In this document: positions 33,650 to 41,700 of the stretch, in pieces
Layout of the letters: every line of letters begins with the position of its first letter
Position numbering within the stretch: position 1 is the first letter of the stretch
Assembly: GCA_965243805.1 (NCBI GenBank)
Contig: OZ251577.1
Coordinates: 930,001 to 994,000, forward strand
Source: CATQHQ01 sp965243805
GTDB lineage: Bacteria > Gemmatimonadota > Gemmatimonadetes > Longimicrobiales > Gaopeijiaceae
Length of the DNA: 64,000 bases
Direction of reading: 5' to 3'
Position numbers and translations under genes: made by a program
Notes under the pieces: generated by a model
Told to the model about the DNA's origin: nothing
What the model saw: only the letters and a program-made list of their open reading frames with translations
The model's database searches: none

Positions 33650-33951
33650 GCAGTTCGCACTGGACTCGCCATTGCTGGACGGGCGTTGTGCTCGGAGCGA
33701 GCGGCGGGTCGCCGGCAAGCTTCCCTGGCACGAATGCCGACGCTGCGGCAGCGCCTGACGCCCGAAGGTCGCCGCACAGCGTCGGGCGCCCTCGACGGAC
33801 CCCAGCTCAGCTTGCATCGGCGAGAAGCCCCGAGAACTTCCCGAAGCTCCCCCGAGGGCGCAGTTCGCACTGAATTCGCCAAGTCTGGACGGGCGTTGTG
33901 CTCCGAGCAACCTGCGGGTCGCCAGCAAGCCTCCCTGGCACGGATGCCGAC
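33650..33951. repeat. 92-bp direct repeat pair inside the IS element
   Basis: Copies at 33650-33741 and 33860-33951 begin GCAGTTCGCACTG and end CGGATGCCGAC or CGAATGCCGAC, with about 85% identity by eye. A third, more diverged copy including flanks is at 38430-38655. No gene is apparent in 33564-33956. Confidence 0.7.
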
Positions 33952-33978
33952 CCAATCCACCATATCAAGTGAAGAGCC

Positions 33979-34170
33979 CTTTTCGCAGCGTGGAGCACCG
34001 CCCAGCCGTCCGTCCGCAGGCCCATTGGACGGGAGCCGACAGGCCTCGGTGTTCCAGCAACCGCAGCGTCCTCCGGCGACGGCAGGTCCTCCGCCAGCCT
34101 CGCGAAGACCTCAACGAACGCTTCCGGCGTCCGCGCTCGCCCGAAACCGGAGGCAGATGAGATGGGCCAG
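33979..34170 (-). other. Linker with deleted family B Rpn fragment, unit 1
   Basis: From TTTCGCAGCGTGGAGCACC to the stop of family A copy 2 the sequence nearly duplicates 36541-36758. Within it, CGGCGTCCGCGCTCG and GGTGTTCCAGCAACCGC are pieces of family B coding sequence joined by deletions. Confidence 0.7.
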
Positions 34171-34196
34171 CGCGAACCCGATCCTGTGGCTAGCGG

Positions 34197-35246
34197 CTAG
34201 CCGCGCTGGGTTGCCCCGTTGCTTGCGGCGGCCGCCAGGAGCTCGTCCGCCGTGCTGCACTTCACCACGGCGTCGCCGACCCGCGCCAGCTCCTCCGCGC
34301 CCATCCCACGAACCATCTCCGCCAGCCGCGTCCCCGCATCGGCCCCGAAGCGGCTCGACACCTGACGCACCAGCATCGCTCGGCCGCCCTCTGCCCGGTG
34401 ACCCGCCGCCCACTCTGCGTAGGTCTGCACGATGTCTTCCTCCCCCGTTGGGTTGACGATCTGCTCCTTGATGTCGACCAGCATCGGCGGCGGCGCACCC
34501 ACCGCCCGCATCCGCTCCTCCGTCCACTGCGCGAACGCCCGACGCGCCGACTCGCGTTCCAGCGCCGGGCCGCCCCAGTGCCGCGCCATCGCTTCGTGCA
34601 CCCGCGGAAGGTTCGCCCACGGGTCCTGCTCCAGCTGCGCCAGCCAGTTCAGCACGCTGTCCTCCGGCAACCAACCTTGCGCAAGCGCCGCCAGAAGGTC
34701 AAGCAACGCGTGCTCGTGACGCACGCCCAGACCGCCGATCGCCTGCGCCATCGCCGGAGGCAGCTTCCCCTTGTCCAGCGGCACGCGCACCGCGTTCTCG
34801 GCGTTCCACGGCCGCGGGCCGGTGTAGACCACGAACGCCAGCACCAGCGGCAACTCGCCGTCGGGACCCCGGAGGCGCCGCAGCTCTTCGCTCCGCTGCA
34901 GGGTCGCCAGCACCGTCGCGCTGTACAGCAGCGTCCGTAACGCCATGCCCGGGTCCCGCGAGGACTGGAACTCGAAGAACACGACCACCCAGCGTCCGTT
35001 CTTGAGCTGGACCCGCCACGCCACGTCGGTGAGCCGTCGCTTGAGGTCGGGGCCCACGGTCTCGGTGGGGAAGCTCACGAGCGTCGGCAGCACCAGTTCA
35101 TGATGCCAGTCCTTGGCGGCGAAGTTGCGGAGCAGGTCCCGGACGACCAGGACCTCCTGGCCCAGGGCCTTGTAGGTCGCGTCGTGCCTGCGACGGCGCG
35201 GCGGCTCGGGTTCGGATGCGCGGGACTGCTTCGTGGCTCTGCCCAT
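34197..35246 (-). CDS. Rpn-like PD-(D/E)XK nuclease, family A copy 2
   Basis: 349 residues, the same length as copy 1 and differing at scattered positions (for example MGRATKQSRASEPEP, LVLPTLVSF, PVDKGKL replaced by PLDKGKL). Core Asp74, Glu92 and Gln94 are kept. The reading frame is intact, so activity is plausible. With family B copy 1 it forms unit 1 of the tandem duplication, with the IS between. Upstream, about 180 bases of leader are nearly identical in all three A copies, including the shared motif at 35383-35404. This suggests the leader is functional or very recently copied. Confidence 0.86.
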   Translation of the reverse strand: MGRATKQSRASEPEPPRRRRHDATYKALGQEVLVVRDLLRNFAAKDWHHELVLPTLVSFPTETVGPDLKRRLTDVAWRVQLKNGRWVVVFFEFQSSRDPGMALRTLLYSATVLATLQRSEELRRLRGPDGELPLVLAFVVYTGPRPWNAENAVRVPLDKGKLPPAMAQAIGGLGVRHEHALLDLLAALAQGWLPEDSVLNWLAQLEQDPWANLPRVHEAMARHWGGPALERESARRAFAQWTEERMRAVGAPPPMLVDIKEQIVNPTGEEDIVQTYAEWAAGHRAEGGRAMLVRQVSSRFGADAGTRLAEMVRGMGAEELARVGDAVVKCSTADELLAAAASNGATQRG

Positions 35247-35611
35247 GGTCGACGGCCTCCAAGTCGGGGGGACGGCCGCTTGGAACTCGACCCCGGACCG
35301 GCGGACCGGCTCCCGAAGCGGGCCGGCAGGGGTCTCCTGGGCCGCGTAGGGACAGTATGTGTTCGATTTTGGGGCGTTTGGATAGCTGGATGGGACTAAT
35401 TTTTCTAGTAGCGCGGAGCAGCACTTAGCTTCCTTCCACACGGGGGCGCGTCTTCCCGGAGCTCGCTGGGTAAACCTGCCCCGATTTTGGTGGACGCTTC
35501 GACTTCTTTGGTCGGTCGTGGCCTCACAGAGTTTGCACGAACCTTCCGTCCGCAGGCCGTGGACAGGGAAGCGGATGGGCTCCAGGAAGGGGCGTTACCG
35601 CCGGGTCGCGG
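35247..35611. other. Leader of Rpn A2 and duplication junction
   Basis: 35247-35430 is the conserved family A leader. 35431-35596 (CGTCTTCCCGGAGCTCGCTG onward) has no counterpart in the other copies and no gene. At 35597 the shared tail TTACCGCCGGGTCGCGGTCA begins, leading into the end of Rpn B copy 2. Confidence 0.6.
35383..35404 (-). promoter_or_regulatory. Conserved Rpn upstream motif, copy A2
   Basis: TAGCTGGATGGGACTAATTT plus T's on +, at the same distance from the A2 start as in A1. Confidence 0.6.
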
Positions 35612-36484
35612 TCATTTCGTCCCGTGCACCGCGGCCATGAACTCGTCGCCCTTCTCGTGTTGGAGGACCAGGTCCGAGATGGCCGCCGTCCGGCCCGGAT
35701 CGGCGACCCCCTCCAGCACCGCCTCGAGTCGCCGAGCCACCGCAGACCCGTACTTCGTGCCCGCTAGGCGCACCAACAACTGCTGCTGGCCCTTCGCGTG
35801 GCCCCGGCGGACGCCCTCCTGCAGGCCCTGGCGGTGCCAGTCCCTCTCCCACTGCTTCATCCTCTCCACGATCATCGGCAGTCCCTCCGTCAGGTCCTCC
35901 ACCTTGGACAGTGCCTCCACCGGCAGGTTTCGGTGCGCCAGCAGCCGCAGCGCCCACCGGTAGAACGCTCGCTTCAGCTCGTCATCCTCCGGCGACGGCA
36001 GGTCCTCCGCTAGCTTCGCGAAGACCTCGGCGAACGCCGCCGGCGTCCGCGCCCGCTCCAACCGGCTCATCGCCGCAGCCGCTCCCCGCCACTCCGGATC
36101 GTACCGACCGTGGGGACCTACGTCAACCAGGTGGTACCTGTACACCCGCTCCACTTCGCCGCCCAGCCACACCAGCGGCGGCGTCCGCTTCACGGGCCAC
36201 CGATACTCGCCGTTGTAGAGCACCACGGGCGTCACCCGCACACGGTTCGGCGGCTGCCCCCACGGCTGACGGGCCGCCTCCGTCTCCAACAGCCTAGCGT
36301 AGTCGTCCGTCCGACGGTGCATCTTCCGGTCCACCGTGGACTGGAACTCGAAGTCGAGCAGCACCCACGTGGAAGGCTCCGTCTTCAGGTGGGCCCGCCA
36401 CACCATGTCCGCCGCGCGGCGGCGGCCGGTCTCGGTGACGAAGACGCTGTCCACGCGCAGGAGAGAGGAGAGGTCGTGGTCCAT
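35612..36484 (-). CDS. Rpn-like nuclease, family B copy 2 (internally shortened)
   Basis: 290 residues from ATG 36484. Compared with copy 1 it lacks 29 N-terminal residues (YRDLFAFARMVRSTLRL onward), removed in frame between two GGAGAGGTC repeats, so the start now reads MDHDLSSLLRVDSVF. It also lacks 28 residues of the EGxxxG hinge, which shrinks to GLQEGVRRGHAKGQQQ. The catalytic core (ADMVWRAHLKTEPS, LLDFEFQSTVD) is preserved. Loss of the N-terminal helices may affect stability or the dimer. It is unit 2 of the tandem duplication with family A copy 3. Confidence 0.8.
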   Translation of the reverse strand: MDHDLSSLLRVDSVFVTETGRRRAADMVWRAHLKTEPSTWVLLDFEFQSTVDRKMHRRTDDYARLLETEAARQPWGQPPNRVRVTPVVLYNGEYRWPVKRTPPLVWLGGEVERVYRYHLVDVGPHGRYDPEWRGAAAAMSRLERARTPAAFAEVFAKLAEDLPSPEDDELKRAFYRWALRLLAHRNLPVEALSKVEDLTEGLPMIVERMKQWERDWHRQGLQEGVRRGHAKGQQQLLVRLAGTKYGSAVARRLEAVLEGVADPGRTAAISDLVLQHEKGDEFMAAVHGTK

Positions 36485-36520
36485 GCGGACCAATTAGGCA
36501 TCATTCCCGCTAGCCCTATA

Positions 36521-36544
36521 TAGCTGGATGGGACAACTTTTTTT
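36521..36544 (-). promoter_or_regulatory. Conserved Rpn upstream motif, copy B2 (empty IS site)
   Basis: TAGCTGGATGGGACAACTTT plus T's, then CGCAGCGTGG without interruption. This is the unoccupied version of the ISL3 target at 31981. Confidence 0.65.
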
Positions 36545-36758
36545 CGCAGCGTGGAGCACCGCCCAGACGTCCGTCCGCAGGCCCATTGGACGGGAGCCGA
36601 CAGGCCTCGGTGTTCCAGCAACCGCAGCGTCCTCCGGCGACGGCAGGTCCTCCGCCAGCCTCGCGAAGACCTCAACGAACGCCTCCGGCGTCCGCGCTCG
36701 CCCGAAACCGGAGGCAGATGAGATGGGCCAGCGCGAACCCGATCCCTGTGGCTAGCGG
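36545..36758 (-). other. Linker with deleted family B Rpn fragment, unit 2
   Basis: Near-duplicate of 33984-34196, including GTGTTCCAGCAACCGCAGCG and CCTCCGGCGTCCGCGCTCGC. It confirms that the B+A segment was copied as a block. Confidence 0.7.
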
Positions 36759-37833
36759 CTAGCCGCGCTGAGTCGCCCCGTTGCTTGCGGCGGCCGCCAG
36801 GAGCTCGTCCGCCGTGCTGCACTTCACCACGGCGTCGCCGACCCGCGCCAGCTCCTCCCCGCCCATCCCACGAACCATCTCCGCCAGCCGCGTCCCGATG
36901 TCGGTCCCGAAGCGGCTCGACACCAGACGCACCAGCATCGCTCGGCCGCCCTCTTGCCGGCCCTCTTGCCGGCCCTCTGCCCGGTGACCCTCCGCCCACT
37001 CTGCGTAGGTCTGCACGATGTCTTCCTCCCCCGTTGGGTTCACGATCTGCTCCTTGATGTCGACCAGCATCGCCGGCGGCGCGCCCGCCGCCCGCATCCG
37101 CTCCTCCGTCCACTGCGCGAACGCCCGACGCGCCGACTCGCGCTCCAGCTCCGGGCCGCCCCACTGCCGCGCCATCGCTTCGTGCACCCGCGGAAGGTTC
37201 GCCCACGGGTCCTGCTCCAGCTGCGCCAGCCAGTTCAGCACGCTGTCCTCCGGCAACCAACCTTGCGCAAGCGCTGCCAGAAGGTCAAGCAACGCGTGCT
37301 CATGACGCACGCCCAGCCCGCCGAATCGCCTGCGCCATCGCCGGGAGCAGCTTCCCCTTGTCCGTCGGCACCCGCACCGCATTCTCGGCGTTCCACGGCC
37401 GCCGGCCGGTGTAGACCACGAACGCCAGCACCAGCGGCAACTCGCCGTCGGGACCCCGGAGGCGCCGCAGCTCTTCGCTCCGTTGCAGGGTCGCCAGCAC
37501 CGTCGCGCTGTACAGCAGCGTCCGAACCGCCATGCCCGGGTCTCGCGAGGACTGGAACTCGAAGAACACGACCACCCAGCGTCCGTTCTTGAGCTGGACC
37601 CGCCACGCCACGTCGGTGAGCCGGCGTTTGAGGTCGGGGCCCACGGTCTCGGTGGGGAAGCTCACGAGCGTCGGCAGCACCAGTTCATGATGCCAGTCCT
37701 TGGCGGCGAAGTTGCGGAGCAGGTCCCGGACGACCAGGACCTCCTGGCCCAGGGCCTTGTAGGTCGCGTCGTGCCTGCGACGGCGCGGCGGCTCGGGTTC
37801 GGATGCGCGGGACGGCTTCGTGGTTCTGCCCAT
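36759..37833 (-). pseudogene. Rpn-like nuclease, family A copy 3 (frameshifted)
   Basis: The first 177 residues from ATG 37833 (MGRTTKPSRASEPEP through the intact Asp74/Glu92/Gln94 core) are in one frame and the remainder in another. One base is inserted near 37324: CGCCGAATCG here versus CGCCGATCG in copies 1 and 2. The C-terminal half also carries an extra 24 bases, two copies of CTCTTGCCGGCC, which lengthen the GRQE hinge to EGRQEGRQEGG. The two changes account exactly for 1075 versus 1050 bases. Unless the shift is a sequencing error, the product ends shortly after the nuclease core. Confidence 0.85.
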
Positions 37834-37964
37834 GGTCTACGGCCTCCAAGTGGGGGGGGGACGGCCGCTTGGAACTCGACCCCGGACCGGCTCCCCGAAG
37901 CGGGCCGGCAGGGGTCTCCTGGGCCGCGTAGGGACAGTATGTGCTCCCTCTTGGGGCGTTTGGA

Positions 37965-37988
37965 TGGCTGGATGGGACTAATTTTTTT
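37965..37988 (-). promoter_or_regulatory. Conserved Rpn upstream motif, copy A3
   Basis: TGGCTGGATGGGACTAATTT plus T's, one mismatch from the A1 and A2 versions. Confidence 0.6.
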
Positions 37989-38127
37989 CACAGTGCGGAG
38001 CAGTGCCCGGCTTCCGTCCGCAGGCCCATGGACGGGGAGGCGGACGGGCTCCTGGCGGCGGGCACTCATCGGGCCATCCTGCCGCTAAAGAGATTCTGAT
38101 GGATCTCGGCGGCCAGCGGGTCCTCCC

Positions 38128-38282
38128 AGGCCGGCTTCGCGGCGGCACCGCGGCGGTCCTCGATGGGGCCTCCGTAGTAGTGCTCGGCAGCCTCGCGGAT
38201 GCACTCCGGGCGGCCCACTCCTCCTAGGCGATCCAGGCCAAGGAAGTCAGTACGGCGGCCACAAGGACGGCCACGACCATGG
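38128..38282 (-). pseudogene. Decayed copy of the small membrane protein gene
   Basis: Matches 25935-26095 at about 90% by eye (TTCGCGGCGGCACCGCGGCG, CTCGGATGCACTCCGGGCGG equivalents). In the reading frame of the 25839 gene the Trp of AWIAWEEW has become TAG, and no ATG with signal remains. The rest of 37989-38430 shows no gene. Confidence 0.65.
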
Positions 38283-38429
38283 TCGGCGACGGACGGTGAT
38301 GGTCGCGCCGTAGTCCAAGGAACCGGACGGGGACGCTCCAGTCCTTGATCGCGCCCCGTGCCGAGGTCCACCCTGGCCTCGATGGGGTACAGGCGAGTCT
38401 CGCCTAGCCACAGCTCCCTGTGGTCGGGG

Positions 38430-38655
38430 CGTGTCAGGACTTGCTCGAGCATCCCCGATCAATGTCAGACAGCCGAGCAGGCGTGGAAGGCGAAGCGTCT
38501 CCTCCCTGATGGCTCGCGCCGGCGTTGTGCACGTGTCGCCGGCAAGCTTCCCTAGCACGAATGCCGACGCTGGGGTAGCACCTGACGCCCGAAGATCGTC
38601 GCACAGCGTCGGGCGCCCTCGATGGACTCCAACTCAGCCTTTACCCATTTGACCT
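38430..38655. repeat. Degenerate ISL3-associated sequence
   Basis: Words such as GAAGCGTCTCCTCCCTGATG, CGGCAAGCTTCCCTAGCACG and GCACAGCGTCGGGCGCCCTC run in the same order as 33612-33810 inside the IS element, with several deletions. It is an old relic of the same passenger segment. Confidence 0.65.
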
Positions 38656-38671
38656 TCGCCCCAACAAGACT

Positions 38672-38703
38672 TCGCCCCCGCCCGGCGAACCGGACGGGGG
38701 CGA
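38672..38703 (-). terminator. Long GC-rich hairpin after the repeat-domain lipoprotein gene
   Basis: TCGCCCCCG (38672-38680) pairs with CGGGGGCGA (38695-38703), and the loop contains a second CCGG-CGAA-CCGG stem. It lies about 60 bases beyond the stop of the leftward gene at 38762. There is no clear U-tract. Confidence 0.5.
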
Positions 38704-38761
38704 GCCTCTGCTGCTCTTCCCGACCTAGAAGACTAGGCCGCGAAGGTTGGCTGTGCCTGTG

Positions 38762-41700
38762 TTACCGTGGAATGATGTGCAGTTCGCCAAACTGCTCTTC
38801 CTCGCTCTGGTAGCTCAGTAGGACGGCCCCTACCGTGAGGGTAGAGCTTGCGTCAGGTGCCGCGATGTTGGATCTCCCCACATCCACATTGACGATGTAG
38901 ATCCCTTCTGGGAGCCCCGTAAACCTGTACGTTCCGTCAGCCGCGGTTGTCGTGGACTTTGTGCCGAAGGTGGGGTCACTACCGGTCCACGGGCAACTAC
39001 CGACATAGGCCGTATAGATATCCTGAACGGCACCGCACTTGATCAAGCTCACGACTATGTCCTTGTACGGATCATTGGCGTCGCCGGCGTCGGTTCCATC
39101 AGGCTTAGTCACCACACCGACAACGGAACGGTCCTTGCGCAGCACAACGAAGTCCGCGTCGTCCTCCATCGCCAGCACTGACAAGGCCACACCGGCACTG
39201 ATGCTGTTGAGTGCAACCTGGCCATAGCTCCACCGCGGCAACGAATCTCCGCTGGTCACCGACATGGTGTTTGTCGCGCCTGTCAGGGTATCAGGTTGGG
39301 AAGTCGTGGTCAGATCGGGGGTGCGATTCTTCGTGCGGCCGTTGGTCGCCCGGAGCTCATAGTCGTCCGTGCTCGTTCCGGTGACGGCGTAGGTGCCCTC
39401 TACGAGGTTGTCAAAGACGAAATTGCCACGACGATCCGTTGTCGTCGTCCCGACGTCTGTGTACTTGGTGCCGATCTTTCTCATGAGCGTCAGCGTCGCA
39501 CCAGCAACGGTCTGGTTAGACCGGACGTAATGCGGCGACGGGCCTGTTGTATCGAGTAGCTCGCCGGTGTAGTTGGCCACCGTGCCTTCAATCACCGTTT
39601 TCTGGAACACGAGGTCGACGGTTTCGCCCGGGCCCCCAGTGTAGTCCGTGGTGTCGGGGATCCCTGCGGCGTCAGCAAGTACCGAAATTGTGTCGGCACG
39701 ACCACTGCCCCACTTCCAGTTGCCCTTTCTCGAAGTGACCGATAGCTCGTACCTGCCATCCGGGACACCAGTGAACTCAAATATAGATTCGTTGGCGTCA
39801 ACGCCCGTGCCATCCGCACCGTCAAAAGCATGCTGCGTCGTGGTGCGCCAGCTTGCGAGGCCACTCACCTTCTTGAGCGTGACCAAGACGCTGTCATTGG
39901 ACGGGTATATCTTGGTCGCAGTCCGGTTGGTTCCCGGTATGAGAAGACCGCTAACCACGTTGTGCTTGTACCCGTAGGCAAAGGTCGAGCAGTTGTTCGA
40001 GCCGGGCTCGGTAGACAACGGACAGATAGCCACGATCGGACCAGTTCCGCTACCTTCGCCAAAAGTGCCGACCGAATACTTGCCTCGGCTGGGGACCGCA
40101 CGACGGGACATATAGGCGTCCACGTCTGTCATCCCGTAAAGCTGGGTAGTGCGGCCAGTGTCTGGTTCTGCCTCCACTACGAACTCCACATCCGCTGGCA
40201 AGTCCTGGAAGGTGACCAACCCGTTGGCATTGGGAGAACGGGGCATATCGGAGCCACCGGTTGGCTTGGCACCCTCCGGGTACTCCCAGTCTCTGGGAGT
40301 GCCGTACTCGTCTACAGCCTGCAACCTGACTTGGACGCCTCTGCCCGGTCCTGAAGGTCGTATGTCCCCACCCACGAATGCCTGTGTGTTGAAACCTTCG
40401 GTATGATCGCGCTCGTGGTGCACACCGACCTGCAACGTCTGCGTCGTGAACTTCAGTCGCAGCACGCCCAGGTCCGCAGTGTCGCCAGGCATCGTGAGGC
40501 CACTGTGCTCGTAGACCAACAACGGCTCGGCATCCTCGCCACCCGCCACCTTGGCACTTTCCATCGAGGCACCTTCGGTGTCTTCGGAGGGCTCGGGAGT
40601 TGCCATGAATGCCTCGCCATGAGCACGCGCTTGGTCGCTCGGGGCTAGGCGGATGTAGAAACTCACCGGCAGGTCGGCCGGGGGAGCTTCGTCCGTGAAC
40701 ATGACCATGCCCGTCTTGCTGGATGCCTTGACCCCAGGCAGGACGCTGCTGTTGGCCGGGTTCGAGCGAACTTCGGCCGTCCAGCCTTCTTGCGCTTCGT
40801 CTCCGCCCATGTCGGTCTTGACGTTCTTGATCCAGAACCGGACGTTGGCTCGCCGGTTGATCAGCTGAACGCTCTCCGCCGCCATGTCCATCAGCGTCCG
40901 GGGCGAGTAGGTGATCTCCAGAACTTCGTTGGCCGTCACCGACAGGTCAGCGTGGGGCACCGAGGCCACCTTGGCGAATACGACATAGTCGGTGTCACCG
41001 CCGGGCGACGTGTCCAGAGCACGTGCGAACATGAACTTCGCAGTCCCCATGGAGTCGGTCATGGCCATGTCGCCGATCTGGTTCCTGCCAGCGGTAGCCG
41101 CGGCGTAGGTGGGATAGAGGTCAATCCCTACGCCCTCGACCATGCCGCCGACCATGGCCATTTCCCCTTCCTTGCCGTTGCCCATCATCGCCTGCATGGT
41201 GATGGTCTGCATGGTGATGTCGAAGGGGAGGTTCGACATCTCCGAGGCACCTGCGGCCAGGGTGATGACCGTACCTTCGGCCATTCCACCGAACTCGACA
41301 CCCGCGGGCCAGTCTTCCATCTTCATGGCGGCCTCCAGGGCGGCGGAGCTCAGCTCCACTTGGTAGATGCCAGCCATCAGGCTCTCGAACATGAACATCC
41401 CGGCCTCGTCGGTCATCGCAGATTGGGTGTCGGTCACACCCGGTCCGCGGAGGGTGACCTGCACGCCGGCGAGTTCAAGGGCGTCTTCCTCATCCATGTC
41501 GTAGGCGTTGTTCTCGTCCGCATCCAGGAAGATGTATCCCGAGATGCTCGCCGTCGTCGCATGGTCGCCCATGAAGTTCTGGATGGCGGCCTGGTCGTCG
41601 GCCAGCTCGACCGTCTTGGTCGTCTCTTCGAACGTGTACGCCATCATGTCGTACTCGGAGATCGTCACCGTGTAGGTGCCGGCCGCCAAGCCCGAGAAGG

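Larger units (their letters stand above)
31989..33978 (+). mobile_element. ISL3-family insertion sequence, 1990 bp
   Basis: The left end GGCTCTTCCCCTGATATGG... at 31989-32010 and the right end (inverted) GGCTCTTCACTTGATATGG... at 33957-33978 match at 20 of 22 positions. The left flank CTTTTTTT and right flank CTTTT fit an 8-bp target duplication, as expected for ISL3, followed by loss of three T's on the right. The empty site is preserved at 36537-36550, where CTTTTTTTCGCAGCG is uninterrupted. The element carries one transposase gene plus about 630 bp of further sequence, which includes a fragment of another ISL3-type transposase and a 92-bp direct repeat. Confidence 0.85.

Noticed and set aside
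33454..33963. 169-residue minus-strand frame inside the IS element
   Set aside because: It joins a transposase fragment to the translation of a 92-bp direct repeat; no gene-like start or composition.
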